From Epiperipatus broadwayi (Eukaryota > Onychophora > Udeonychophora > Euonychophora > Peripatidae), in contig JAQFVV010006306.1 in NCBI GenBank assembly GCA_028023455.1, positions 3,251,001-3,315,000 of the forward strand: a stretch of DNA of 64,000 nt, in the 5' to 3' direction. Shown here piece after piece: positions 42,912 to 55,041 of the stretch; positions within the stretch are counted from its first letter, which is position 1, and each line of letters begins with the position of its first letter. Under the pieces are notes generated by a model, which was given only the letters and a program-made list of their open reading frames with translations, ran no database searches and was not told where the DNA came from. The position numbers and the translations under genes were made by a program.

Positions 42912-43070
42912 ATAATTTATGACTTCGTTTACTAACACAGTGTTTGCTGCTTACTCTAGCTAATGTTAAAGAGTTAGTAATATGATTAAATAGCACTCTT
43001 CCACTGATTACCATCTGATTAAGAATTACTAATAAAAACTGTGCTAGTAAATAAAGTCATAAATTACATT
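42912..43070. mobile_element. Short MITE, about 30-bp terminal inverted repeats
   Basis: 'aatttatgacttcgtttact' and 'aacacagt' (42916-42944) are mirrored by 'actgtgctagtaaataaagt' and 'cataaatt' (43038-43066). The interior is unpaired. Confidence 0.65.
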
Positions 43071-44180
43071 TATAAAAGTGTTTAATATGTAAATAATGTG
43101 ATTCTACAGTTGGAGGCAAAAAGAGAGAAAGAAATACTCCCATTTGAAAGTTAGCCTCTGGTTAAAATCAAAAACCAAATTATCATTTTATTATTATTAC
43201 AGTAAAGCTTCAATATATGCTACATTAATATTGTGCCCTTTTCTATAGGTCAGTAATAATTCATAACAGTCAATTACTAAAAAATTTTAAATTTAGAATA
43301 TGTTCTTTTAATATGGTAATTGTATTAAGTCAATTATATCTTTAAAGTACAATTTGAAGCTAAAGAGAATACGTAGTATATAAAATCATTTAAAAAATAG
43401 TTATATAAAGCTTTAAATATTGTTTCATATGGTTGTAAAAGCTGGCCATATTAAATAACACAGTTATAAAAATTAAAAGTATATTTAATAAATTCGATTT
43501 TAATAGTTTAAAACTGATAATTTAATAAATGCTATGTTTAAATTTATAGTCATATTTAATAAGCAAAAATTAATATCGTACATTTTAAAAATAAACTTTA
43601 TGATGGTGAGAATTATATTTAATTCTATATTTTCTAAATTGTTCTTCCAAATTTTTTATAATTATTTTATATAATATAATAAGTGTATCAATTTTATAAA
43701 TCTGGACAGAGAAATAGATTGAAAATCGTCTGTCAAAGTTATTAATCATGTGACTTGTATACTATATACTTTCACACACATGCTTGTTTGAATTAATAAC
43801 AAAGTTTAAAATATTTTAAAAGTTATATTATAGAATTGGATAGAATTATTGCCTATCATAAAAGTAAATAGTATTAAACATTAAGTTAACTATCGTATGT
43901 AATGTTTTAAATAATGTAATAAAGACGAATACATTCATAATATAAAAATTAAATATTTTATTTAAATAAAAATAGATAAATTGAATATTAAGAAATGGAA
44001 TAAGTTATTAAATGTTATTTTAATAGTTATTTTAAAAGATTAAATAATTTAAATAAAATAATAATTGAATTAAAAGTGGTATTTTAAATAATATTTTAAG
44101 TTCATTACGTCACGATTTCTAATTTTGAAATTTAATTCTACTATAAACTAAAAATATGTAAATTTGTTCTCAAGCTAAAG
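43071..44180. other. AT-rich spacer, no feature seen
   Basis: Nothing recognised; no copies of families A to E. Confidence 0.5.
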
Positions 44181-44186
44181 TAAGAA

Positions 44187-44225
44187 TTAACCAATAGGAA
44201 TAGGTATTCTTACAGACTATAAATA
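44187..44225 (+). promoter_or_regulatory. Candidate Pol II core promoter: CCAAT and TATA boxes
   Basis: 'ttaaccaatagg' at 44187-44198 is a CCAAT box. 'tataaata' at 44218-44225 is a TATA box, 20 bp further on. The expected start is near 44248, in a G-rich stretch. The order and the splice donor just downstream are those of a short TATA-type promoter. Isolated TATA-like words are common in AT-rich DNA, so the call rests on the whole arrangement. Confidence 0.45.
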
Positions 44226-44247
44226 TGAATTGCACGGGGGTATAGGG

Positions 44248-47200
44248 GAGATTAATAATGTATTGAAACCGGAGAAAGGTAAATTATAACTATCAAAGAG
44301 ATAGTATTTATTTTTAAATTTTTTATTTTAGTCAATTTTTTTTTTAGTACTTTCTTATCGTTTATTTGCAAAAAACTAATTGATAATTTTTTAAAGTATT
44401 TTTGCAAAAGAGGGTGTTAAAATATAATAATTTAGAAACTTCGTGGAAATGATTTTCTAATTTTTTAAAGTACTTACCAGTCGTATTTTATCTAAAAGTT
44501 TAACCTAAACTTTGCAATAAAGGATGGATATACTACGAAATAAAATGGATATAAGTTGTAATGCTGAAAAAATATTTGAAATATTTATTGATACAGCTTT
44601 ATTAATATTTAACCGAAGAACTGTTTTGGTACATAAAAAAAAAACCACAGCTCGGACATTATACGGAGTCTAAAAAATGTATTGAAACGTATTATTTATA
44701 AGTTTATCTAAGATTTATTTTAAAATGGTGATAAGACAGTTATGTCTCATGAATTATTTTATAGAATATTATGTTCAAATGAGTAAAGTGTTATATACTT
44801 TCTGAAGGTGGCATTTTTAAAAGTGTTTTCAAGAATTAAAGAAAGAGCCCAGGAAAATATGTAACAGAAGCGTTTTTTGATATTAAAATATCCGTTCTTA
44901 GAATTGTTTTAAAAATGTATTTAGAAAAGATTTGTTTAAAAGTACTTGAAGTTTTTTATTTTAAAAGAGATTTATAAAAAATACCAAACGAAAGTTTAAA
45001 TGTATCAAGAAGGAAACATATATAAAAAAGTGAACATATAGTTGAATAAAAGATGGATCCATGGAAATACAAATAGTACTTAAAAGTTTATCGAATATTT
45101 TTAAAGTTAAATTAGATGGATTGATGCATCGGATACGCAGAGAATATTGGTAGAGAAGATTAAGAAGCTTCACAGGATTAATTAATATTATGATTTAATA
45201 ATTATCATCCTAAATACTAAAACCAAGGATTATTTTCTATAAATTTTATTAAATGGATTAATAATTATTTTATTTTAAACTTTAACGCGCTTAGAGGAGA
45301 ACATTTTTAAAAAACTCTAGAGAAAATAATAAACATTTTGGACTTATCAGGAACTATTGTCAAGAAAATATGTAAATATAGTTTTGATTCTTTTATTTTG
45401 TTAACCTAGTTTAAATCTAAAATTTTATATAAGATTAGGAAAAACATAAAAACATTAATTTATTAATATTAAAATTGTATAATATAACAATCTAATAATT
45501 TGGCTAAAAATATTTTAATATAAAGTGTATGAGTGTGAATTTTTTTTTTTATATCTGCAATGCTCAAGTGGATAAAGGAAGCCTACTGAACACGATGACT
45601 AGATAAAGGTTATTGGTAATAATAATAACTATTGATAATTTATAATGTATATTTTTTTTGTTTTCTTTAGATCATCCATAAATTGGAAGAATGAAGTGTA
45701 AAAGTTTTTTTATTATTATAAATGTAAACGCAGTTTTATACAACATTTTAAAAAAACATTATGAGATAGGATTGATTTGAAAATATGCATACGACAATTT
45801 TTTTTTTATTAGTGATATAATCCAACATAACAAATAATTATGTGATTCTTTTAAAATTTTCATGTTATTGGATATTCAAATATTGTCTAAGTAGATTGTA
45901 TATGATTAAACATACAGAGCAATGAAGTAAGCAACTTTTCTTATGGGATCGTAAGATTGTTTAACTATTAATGAATTTTATTTATTGTTTTGTAAATGCA
46001 GATAGTTATTTATCGATGTAAGATGTGGAAAATCTTGAGAAATAATGTTGAGATAGTGGCTTAGAAGTACTTAGTGAACAGGAAACCAAGATGATGTTTT
46101 AAGAAATAGGATGTTATAAGGAATGGAAATAATATTTAGTCTTTATGTGAATATCAGCATAGTTAACAAAGCCCTACACATTTTATTTGGACAGTGCTCA
46201 TATTTCTTTAAATATTTGATGTTCTAATAAAGCTGAAGAAATAGCTTTAACATCGTCCCTGTACTAGAGGATATTAGGCAGATAAATGTCCTACCTCTTC
46301 GCACTGTACCATGATTTTGAGATATGTTAAGAGTAATACTCTAGCTTTCTTCCTTAATCCTATGCATCTGTTTTCGCTATCTTTATTTCATGTAACTGCA
46401 TCGTTTAGTAAGACATTTTAAAAGAAATGATAAATAATTTAGAACTAAGGTTATGCTATCGTTTTTGGATAAGATTAGTTTATTTGCTTATAAGGAGCAG
46501 AATATTATAACTTAAAATTGAAGATCCAAAGTATCCTAAGGAAAGAAAAGAATCATCGAATATATTTTGAATTTTATTTCGGAAATGAAATATAAATTTT
46601 TTAAAATAAAGTATCTAAACAAAGATATTTTCTTTAAAGTGATAATAATTTTAAATGCTTTAGTATTTTTTTTTTTTAAGAGAAAAATAAGTATTGCATA
46701 TTTTAAAATACAATAGTACAAAGTAAATTATGTAAATAATATGCATAGTATATTTTTTGTTTATTGATTAAAGAAATATATTGATGATTACACTTATATC
46801 ATAATAAAGTAAGGCTTAAAGAATTAATATATTATGATTAGTAAACTTTGTGTGATAAATACTAAAATCTAGTACTGAATTTTTTGGATAATATTTTGTG
46901 TAACATCTTTGACTTTGCAAGATGAAATTTTTTTAATATTTTGAGAAGTCCATACTCATTATAAAATTTTGTTTTCTATGGAATGTTTTTCTAAGTATGA
47001 ATTTTTAAAATAAGATAGTTTAATAATATTAAGGATAAAATGCTGTTGCTAATAAAGTAGATAAATATATTTGTAATAAGTTAACCATAATGAGAAATCA
47101 AATAGTAACATTTTTTTTAAATTTTGTCCTAAATCTAAATAAAGATACAATTGAAATATAAATTATTTTTTTATAACCAGGTAGATCAAACTGTAAAGTA

Positions 47201-47295
47201 AAAGTTAAGGATATCCACTGTAAATAGTGTAAATAAATTGTTTATTTATTTGTTGTTAGTAATAAACTTTGTTAAATTTTGTTATTTCAAAAATT
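44248..47295 (+). ncRNA. Candidate spliced non-coding transcript
   Basis: Predicted exon 1 runs from about 44248 to 44278 (ccggagaaag/gtaaat). The intron, 44279-45670, closes with 'ttttttttgttttctttag'. Exon 2 runs from 45671 to about 47295. No long plus-strand frame exists. The first good-context ATG in exon 2 (45691) opens only 29 codons, ending TGA at 45778-45780. In five 60-base lines counted by hand (44821, 45121, 45901, 46021, 46081) G exceeds C (13:6, 16:7, 12:7, 16:4, 14:2), a strand skew often seen in transcribed DNA. Families A to E are absent from the span. Transcription is inferred, not shown. Confidence 0.4.
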
Positions 47296-47300
47296 TTGTG
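47265..47300 (+). terminator. Candidate poly(A) signal for the 44.2-47.3 kb transcript
   Basis: 'gtaataaactttg' gives AATAAA near 47262-47267, followed within 35 bp by T/GT-rich 'tttgttatttc' and 'aattttgtgtctgag'. A hexamer followed by a GT/U-rich element is the usual animal arrangement. AATAAA is frequent in such AT-rich sequence, so the value is mainly positional. Confidence 0.4.
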
Positions 47301-48934
47301 TCTGAGTTATTTATTTCTTCACATCGCTGCATGAAATCACGATATATGCATAATAATCGAAACAAATATATAATTTTGCACAAAAGATAAATAGAGAATT
47401 ATTTTAAGAATTTTAAATATTTTATTGGTATTCATTATAATTAAATAATCATAATCTTACATTATTTTATTGGTCATAAATCAGTTATCACAATATTATA
47501 TTAAATTATATGCTATCAGTTGCCACACATATTTTGTTTGTCAGATTATTAAAATGCTATCATTTATTATATCATTACATGAAGATATAAGATCATATTA
47601 TATTATTTTATTATCATTACATGAAGATATAAGATCATATTATATTATTTTATTATTGTAATAAAATTATAGTAAAAAGAAAAGATATACAGAATTAGTT
47701 AAACAATGAAGAATATTATTACTGTTATTTATTATTATTAGTTTCAGTGTAGTAGATTATGACATAAAATCCCTTCTCATATTTTACTATCATATTTTTA
47801 TTAACTTAGAATAAACTTTATGAACCTGAGATTATTTTATTTGAGCTAGATTATTATTATTAAATAGAAGATTAAGATTTAATTATTAGTTTAATTTTAG
47901 TGAGTAGAAGTTATTAAAGTCGTAAGAATACTATGAGTTTGTTATTTGAAATAGTAATAAAAGGGGGGATAGTGTTCTTATGCCATTGAGGTAGTATCCT
48001 GTGGGATATTGGCTCAATGTAATCTATCTTGTCACCTGTATTTTCACTTCAAGTCTCATGAGAATATTAAATATTTATTTTATTTATTTTTATAAACTGA
48101 ACCTTATTCGTATTTTAAATTTGAGCTAGTGAAATATTTTAATTTTAATGCTGAATATTTTAGTTATTAATTATTAACTGAGATAGAACCCGTTTTATTT
48201 CATATCATATATTATCTGGAAGTGAAGATGCACGAGAGCAAGGTTAGAATATATATATATAGTTCTTTTATATGCTGTCCAAAAAGTGTGAATAAATAAA
48301 AAAAATATAATAAATAAAAATTAAAAGCATTAATATTCATAAATATAATACATTTTATAAGTGCATTGCTGTCAGTTTTCACTCTCACAGCAGTATATGT
48401 AATCATGTTTATTAATAATTTTTCTTCAGTTTACATTGAAAACATATTTAATTTCCATTAGAAAAAAAAAGAATATTATTCAGAGCATAAGTAGTTTTGA
48501 TGAAAGCTTATTTTGTTATTCATTATACTTTTTAAAAAAATCTATATATTGCGCTTGAAATGCACATATGTGAAGCTATATTACGAATTAATAATTACTT
48601 AGCACTTTCAGGAGCTTCCTGTTCCCATATTCATAGCTTATACTAATGATTGTTGTAGTTATCTTTTTAATAAAGATATATGCAAATGTATGCAAATAGC
48701 CTAGATGGCTCATTTTGTCAAAATGGAGAATCAGGCATCTCTTCTATTGATGGCATTGGGGTCATTTGCAGTTAAGCATGCATGAAGATATACAGTAAGT
48801 TGGTTATTATTTTTACCTTTTGAATATATGCAAATAAGTGGACACATACAATAAATATATATGTAAATGTGCCCTATCAATTTATTATTAATAATTATAT
48901 TTAAATACAAGTATATTATCTATACTGAATGTAA
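47301..48934. other. AT-rich spacer with a 42-bp duplication and a small hairpin
   Basis: Apart from the duplication at 47571-47654 and a 36-base hairpin at 47984-48019, nothing is recognised. Confidence 0.5.
47571..47654. repeat. Exact 42-bp tandem duplication
   Basis: 'atcattacatgaagatataa' to 'tattttatt' occurs twice back to back (47571-47612 and 47613-47654) without a difference, so it is recent. Confidence 0.95.
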
Positions 48935-49285
48935 TTAGAAAGGAATTTGAACTCAGATTTTCAAGCTCCCTACAGCTATTCACTCCATCTTATACAACTG
49001 ATACACATGACCACGTACATGCAAATAAGATAAATGATCTCCAATATAACCTGTCCATTAAAGTTTGAAGATTTGCTATCTTAATGTAAACTGGGTACTG
49101 ATTGTATATATGTCTGGGAAGATGATGATCTGAATCAACTGATGAGTGCTGGTTCAGCTCGAAATAAGTGTATTGGAGATTTATCTTTTTCACATGTATG
49201 GGGTTATGCATACCAATTGTATAAGATGGAGTGGATATCTGTAGGGGAGGTTAAAAGTCTGAGTTCAAATCCCTTCTAACTATAT
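48935..49285. mobile_element. Foldback family C copy
   Basis: 'aggaatttgaactcagattt' (48940) is mirrored by 'aaaagtctgagttcaaatcc' (49250). 'gataaatgatctccaatata' and 'accaactgatgagtgctggt'-type segments lie inside. The 'cctgtccattaaagtttgaa' interior directly follows the left arm, so part of the core is deleted. Confidence 0.75.
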
Positions 49286-50279
49286 TAATAATTATATATA
49301 TTTTAATTTTATTTATATTACAATCTTAATTTATGTGCATACTATATATATAAGTGTGTGTGTTTGTATTAAAATGTACTGTACAGGTGCATTTCAGTAA
49401 ACAATATGTATTCTATTGTAATTAAATCTTTTCAACAAAACATCAATTATAAAGCGCAATGCTGATATATTCAAGGGATGCTTAGAACAAAATATAGTGG
49501 TTACTGAAGCTTCAATGTATATATAAATATGTCACCGGCATTTTTACCAAATTAATTTTTTTTAATGTATAATATTACTTACAAGATATTTCTCGTCTCT
49601 TTTCCTCCAAAAAGCTAATTTACCCTAGTGAAATTTTTAAAAATTTTATACAACTACTTTTTCAATGTGCTGCATGCTAAAGCAGTCTGATATTAAGGAA
49701 AAAACCTTTTACCTCACATGGCGCAACAAATTATTGCCGAAACTATCACATTTGATCTAACCATTTGATTTTTATTTTTTTAAAGGAAAGATGTACATCG
49801 TTGAATGGATGTTATGAGATACACATAACAAACCTTCATGAAAATAACATAAGATCTCATATTTTAACAAACAAAAAAATTTTAAACCTATAATAAAATA
49901 ATTTATGAGGGAAAAAAAAAAAAAAGAAGGGGGGAAAAAGCAATATATGAATAATGGAAATAAATTCAGGTAAATCGTTTTATTTGAAATAGCTGGCTAA
50001 ATCTATAAGATAAAACTAATAAAAAAATAAACGAAAAAAACTCCAATTATCAGTAATAAATCGTCAATGATTATGACAATTAGCTCAATATTTGATTTCA
50101 AAAGTAATAATGAAGATATAAAATTGTTTGACAGTTTTTTGCTTTGTGGGGTCATAATAAACAACAAAAGATTCAATAGTTAAAAAACTCATCATATACT
50201 AAATTTGGGAGAAATTGCAATGTAAAATTTGGACAAACTTTTTAGATGTAGAGACATGTATTTAAAATGAAGGTCAAAA
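49286..50279. other. AT-rich spacer, no feature seen
   Basis: Nothing recognised. Confidence 0.5.
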
Positions 50280-50660
50280 TCATTTAAACTACAGTATGTC
50301 CTGTGATACTTTATAAAGGTGAAAGTTGCATCTTGAAAAAGAAACATATGAGAAACAGTAATAGGCAGGAAATGAAATGAACAAGTAGTTGATTAAAAAT
50401 TGGCAAGAACTTATAATTGAAACATAAATGGCAGGTTGAAATGTTTTTATTTTTTGGTCAAATTATGAGATCAACGAATTCATTAGAAAGGCATATGTTT
50501 AGAAATCCAGGAACGAAGTGGATAGATTCTGTTATCATAATGGCAAATGAGACTTTGAACAATCTAAAAAATGTCAAATTGAGGATAAGGTATCCTGGGA
50601 AAATGCTATTCTTATAATTACCAGGAATCAATGTTGGCAATTCGTAATAATAATATTATT
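50280..50660 (+). pseudogene. LINE reverse transcriptase C-terminal remnant
   Basis: One frame reads 'VCPVILYKGESCILKKK' (about 50294-50344), matching the L-x-YG-CESWTLKK hallmark after the thumb of many LINE reverse transcriptases. After a frame change follow 'FFGQIMRSTNSLERHMF' (hallmark FFGHIMR), then 'GTKWIDSVI' (GRPR-x-KWID), and after another frameshift 'SWENAILIITRNQCW' (WR-x2-I). The order is that of an RTE/Jockey-related ORF2 end. Catalytic motifs are missing. It is a different lineage from the CCHC-ended LINE at 5.8-9.7 kb. The 66-codon frame at 50417-50617 covers only the middle. Confidence 0.8.
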
Positions 50661-52164
50661 AAGCAACACACTGTAAAGATAATGCTCAGTAGGTATTGAT
50701 TTGCCAATGTAATGGATTTCATTCTAGGATATAGAGTTTTTAGATATTTTTTTTTGGGTTTTTTCTTCTTCTTTTTTTGGCCACATGACTCACTATTTTT
50801 TTTTTTGTCATTTCTTAATTACTAATATTTCTGATATTTGATTTCAAGTTATTTGCATTTTTTTGAGCACATGATTACACTTATTGCTATGACAGTTGTG
50901 CGCCATCTCTTGATGAAAATTGTAATTTTTCAACTGTATCACACAAAGTAATTAAAACACTTTGTATCGATGACCAAGTATATTCACTTGGATATGTCAG
51001 TGATAGTTTTGTGACTCCCCTTAAATAGAAAAATGGTGGAAAGTGCATTCTCGGTATCAATTTTTTAAAATAAAATAGTATCAAATTATCATGTTGTCTT
51101 TGCTTGTTAATGAAAACTATTAATGATGATCGTCGTCATAGCAAACAGATATGGGATCTATAATACCTTCAATAAAATACTGAAAGTTAATTATGATATG
51201 CAAAGCAGTGAAAGTTTTTTTTCTTTAGAAATAAAGCAATTTGTTTGTACATTTATAAATCTTTTTATTTTTTTTATGCATTTATTTATTATAACATATA
51301 TATAAGCAACACCTTATATTAAAAAAGCAAACTTTTTAAAACTCCTATAATGAAAGGGTTTACTATTTTACTACTGTGTCAAGGTTTCCTAAAATGTCTC
51401 TTATTATTGAACTGTTTTTGACTGAAAGCTTTTGACCAAATCTGCTGGGTGATAATTTGATTGAGGCTACTAAAGAGGCTGCAATGGACGGTCTCCTGAG
51501 TTGACTGTATGATTAACATTAAGAAACTCCATTTAAGAATAGTAATGAAACCAACTCAGCTGTTGATAACAATTGACCACAAAAGACAATTGAAAGACTG
51601 AAAATTGTTTTCGTATATAAACAAGGCTTAAGAAGGCAGGGAATTAAATTAAGCAATAATAGAAATTTAAAACGACCGGTCTTTGAATTAAAAAAAAAAG
51701 GCAATTTCAGAAAACAAGATTATTTTTCTACTTTCAGGATTAAATGATAAAGGCTTTGTTGGGAACAATGATTCATAAAAATTAAAATATATAGACTGAT
51801 TTTAACGAGCATTTATTATTTTTAATGGAAAACAATATTCTGCTATTTACATAGTAGCAATAATTATGATTTGAATAAGTTACGTTCTGAATAAATATTA
51901 GTTGTATGAAAAGTTAAAAATTTATAAAATGTATAAGTTTTACTTCTTTCTGCAACAGCAACCATTTTCTTGTCTCCCACTCTGTCTCTAAGCCTCTTAA
52001 TTACGTAATTATTCCTTCACATTTCTGCACGTTTCAGTATATTGGGCTTGAATAAAAAAATGTATTTATTATGCCCTCAAACTGGACAATTCATGCTTCT
52101 AGCATTTTTTCTAAGCCTAAAAGAAATCTTGAAACATTTCCTTTGTGTTACAAAATGAATATGA
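50661..52164. other. AT-rich spacer, no gene recognised
   Basis: Several frames of 60-65 codons on both strands overlap and show no domain. Nothing else is recognised. Confidence 0.45.
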
Positions 52165-52495
52165 ACATCACATGATCACCATTTCTTATGCTTGCTTATA
52201 ACTGTTATTAGAACAGGCAGAACTCTCCATACAGTATTGCCACTCAGTCAGTGCAAGCCAGAATAATCAATGAATGCCACTAGGCAGGGAGGGTTGCATT
52301 AGATCCTAAGATCTAGGTGCAGTGCTCTCAAATCCAAGGCTCCTCTCTGACAAAGGCCACAAGCCAAAAACTAGTCTGGGGATATTGGATGAGTAGGCAC
52401 TAGATGGGGATTTTATGCACAAGCCTTCTGGCATCCATTGATTAGTCTGGCTTGCACTGAGTGGCAATACTGTATGGAGAGTTTTGCCTGTTTTA
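52165..52495. mobile_element. Foldback family A copy
   Basis: 'cacatgatcaccatttctta' (52170) and 'agaactctccatacagtatt' (52209) begin the left arm. 'ggatgagtaggcactagatg', 'cttctggcatccattgatta' and 'atactgtatggagagttttg' form the right. Part of the left arm is lost. Confidence 0.8.
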
Positions 52496-53531
52496 AAATG
52501 AATATGATTGATTCATTTTTGAAAAAACGTTTACTGATGTTGGCAGATTATTTAATAAAAATGAATCAGAAAAAAACAAAAAAAAATTGCTAGGAATAGC
52601 TGTATTTCTTAGATTGTTAAAGTTATAATTATATGAAGTGATAAGAATTTAATGAAAACTAAAATAGCATCAAATTTGTGAGTGGATGATATTAACCAGA
52701 AGAACGTATGCCATTTTGTTTCAAAAATTGTTGATTCTACAGAGATTTTAGCGAGGAGTCCATTGAAAAGAATAAGATCAAATTATTTATTGCAATATAA
52801 GGGATATTACTATTGAAACAGTAAGATTCATATTCGAATCTTAAGTTTCACCTTTTTCTGTCATCTCTCACTGACCGGTCTATCCCACCCAAATTTAAAC
52901 TTTTTGGTATCGAATTGTGTGTGTAACAATATTAAAAATGTATAAATATATGTAGAATTCAACATAAACACGCACACATTTTGATCTCAAATTAAAGGCA
53001 ATAAATACGGATAAAGTAATATAATTTAGATTTCTTTTAGTTAAATAAATTTTGTGTAATATTAATCATTTATTTTGAATTTATAAAGTTCGTATTTATT
53101 GCTTAGTTTAAATTTCGTTAAATAATAATTCTAACAAAATCTGATGCAATAATTAATTAAAGTTAAATAATTTTATTCCTTTTGTCTTTGAAAATTTAAA
53201 AGCATCGGTCAGTGATAGATAATAAATTAATTATAGAAAAATTCAAAAAAATGTAATTAACGAATGTAAAAAAAAAAAACAACAAAACAAACAATAGCAC
53301 AGCAGATTTCTTTCTAATTAAAACCAGCAAAAGCATTGATTCTCCTGAGGGCAAGATAAATAAAACCTAAAAATATCTCAACAGAAAAATTAAAAGATCA
53401 AGATAAAAAAGGAGGCCATCTTAGACTTGCTGGAGACTTTCACTTGAACCTTAGCTTTGCTCTCGAGTGGAGAGTCTAAAATATCTTAAAATAAATTGAT
53501 ATTGCAAGGTATGACCGAGTAAGCACCGAGA
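52496..53531. other. AT-rich spacer
   Basis: No repeat family. On the minus strand it would be the 3' untranslated region of the exon candidate at 53609-53532, with a possible AATAAA near 53172-53177 ('tttatt' on the plus strand). Confidence 0.35.
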
Positions 53532-53609
53532 TTATTCTCCATCGGAGATGGCCCACCGTATGCTGAACTTCACATTGCCCATCGTAAAAACACCATAATG
53601 ATCTGCTAC
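53532..53609 (-). CDS. Terminal-exon candidate, function unknown
   Basis: On the minus strand a strong acceptor, 'cggctttcttgtttatttcag', precedes a 26-codon frame read from its first base. The frame contains 'HYGVFTMGNVKFSIRW' and ends in TAA at 53534-53532. Residue composition (G, M, W, V, D) is unlike the AT-driven chance frames elsewhere, which supports coding origin. The protein family is not recognised. The phase-0 start would fit a donor 'acacaa/gtaaac' in the upstream candidate at 55258-55042. A chance frame behind a real acceptor, or a decayed exon, remains possible. Confidence 0.35.
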   Translation of the reverse strand, partial: VADHYGVFTMGNVKFSIRWAISDGE

Positions 53610-54093
53610 CTGAAATAAACAAGAAAGCCGCTGCTGTTAAAATCAATAAAATGCCAAAGACAAGAAAGAAAACTGCTCATCACGAACAATCTACTATTAA
53701 ACAAATGGAAGAAAACATCTTATAAAACAGGTACCTGTGTGTGTATTCCAAATTATAGAGTACTCTAGTAATAATAAGCTATAGCTCATCTCCTACTATT
53801 TGTCTAACTTCTAAAATGTTAAAATTGTAATTTTGTGAAACTAAAATTTGAGAATTAATGTAATCTGTAAATTTCTCGCATAATCTAGCTTACCTCCCTC
53901 TATCCTTCTTAGGTGTGTATTTCTCAAATCTACATTTTATTTATAATTATCATTGAAATATTACCTTCTCATAATTGTCTTAGTTTTAAAGCTAAATCTA
54001 TAATCGCTTGAACAGTGAATGCGTGTCAAATTGTCATTTGCTTTATAAATAACTTAAATTTCATATAAATACGACACGCATTCAAAGAATCAG

Positions 54094-54139
54094 TTATTGT
54101 AATGCAGGGTCTACTACTTCATAATAGCTGGCATACTCG
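54094..54139 (-). other. Second short exon-like segment, weak
   Basis: 'aattattacag' precedes 'C GAG TAT GCC' and a 15-codon frame (EYASYYEVVDPALQ, stop at 54096-54094). The pyrimidine tract is poor. It could be an alternative terminal exon of the same gene candidate or chance. Confidence 0.15.
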
Positions 54140-54329
54140 CTGTAATAATTCCCCTTTTAGATATTTTTTTATTATTAATTTTTAATGAATAATTACGGAA
54201 ATTTCATTTCTTTGAGAGTCACCAATTTTCTTTTAGTCAACGTTGATAATGGGGGGCCAAGTTTGAAATCTAGTTAAATATTACCATAATCTTTTAGATC
54301 TTATACATGTGTTATGTTTTGAAGCCACG

Positions 54330-54615
54330 ATGACTTATTCCACGCCGTGAATACTCCGGATTCTATAGGGTTGAATTAACCCCAGTCGTCCTACACAAGT
54401 GGACATGATAATGTTCCCGTAGGGCTTGACAACCGTCACGCAGCCAGCTGGAAAATTGCGACACGGACCGCTTGTCCCTGGTTATGCTCGTGACACCTTA
54501 CCTCTTCGAGTCGAGGCAGAGACCAACCCGAAACCCTTATAAACTTATTCACGGCATTGCAGTTTCAGTGCTGCCATTTTATATCGCCCTTCTAAAGCGT
54601 ACCACGTGTTCCTTT
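54330..54615. other. CpG-rich patch: promoter or solo LTR candidate
   Basis: CpG dinucleotides are dense here (ccgtgaatactccgg, gcgacacggaccgc, cttcgagtcgagg) and rare on both sides. On the minus strand 'gatataaaatggc' could be a TATA box, followed 80 bp on by a donor-like 'gaagag/gtaagg'. On the plus strand 'cttataaac' is a weaker TATA with several AATAAA downstream. The enclosing 54310-54772 begins TGTT and ends TACA, as LTRs do, but no flanking duplication is visible. A 66-codon plus-strand frame (about 54428-54627) crosses it and shows no motif. Confidence 0.35.
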
Positions 54616-55041
54616 ATTTAGTTTATCATTCTCTATATCACTCCGCCTCGGCATTATCTTCATCATCTACTCTCAAATAAATGGTTGCCCTTAGTCATAA
54701 AATAAATATTTTTATTAAATAAATGTATGTCCGCCGCTACTGATGACTCTAGCATTGCAAAGTATAAATTCCCTACAGCACGTATTAGAAATACTCACTC
54801 GAGAACCTTAGGTAGCTAGATTATGCCTTCATATAAATGAATGCTCTTTATAAATAAATGTATTTTTATATATAATAATATTGCCAATTTGCTATTGAAA
54901 CTATAGAATTTAAAATATGATTAATAACATTAATAATGTTTTTTTTTATTAAATACGTAAATAAATAATTTTAACTATACGCTCTGAGTTAAGTTTTCAT
55001 TTATTCGATGCCCATTATATATATTTCCTCGATTATATATG

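Noticed and set aside
46267-46299. Small hairpin in the candidate transcript (AGAGG/CCTCT with TAGG/CCTA)
   Set aside because: A four-base bulge and short stems; no better than expected by chance.
47984-48019. TGAGGTAGTA at the start of a 16-pair hairpin, resembling the let-7 seed
   Set aside because: The stem is only 16 pairs with a four-base loop, too short for a microRNA precursor. The match ends after ten bases and nothing else of let-7 is present.
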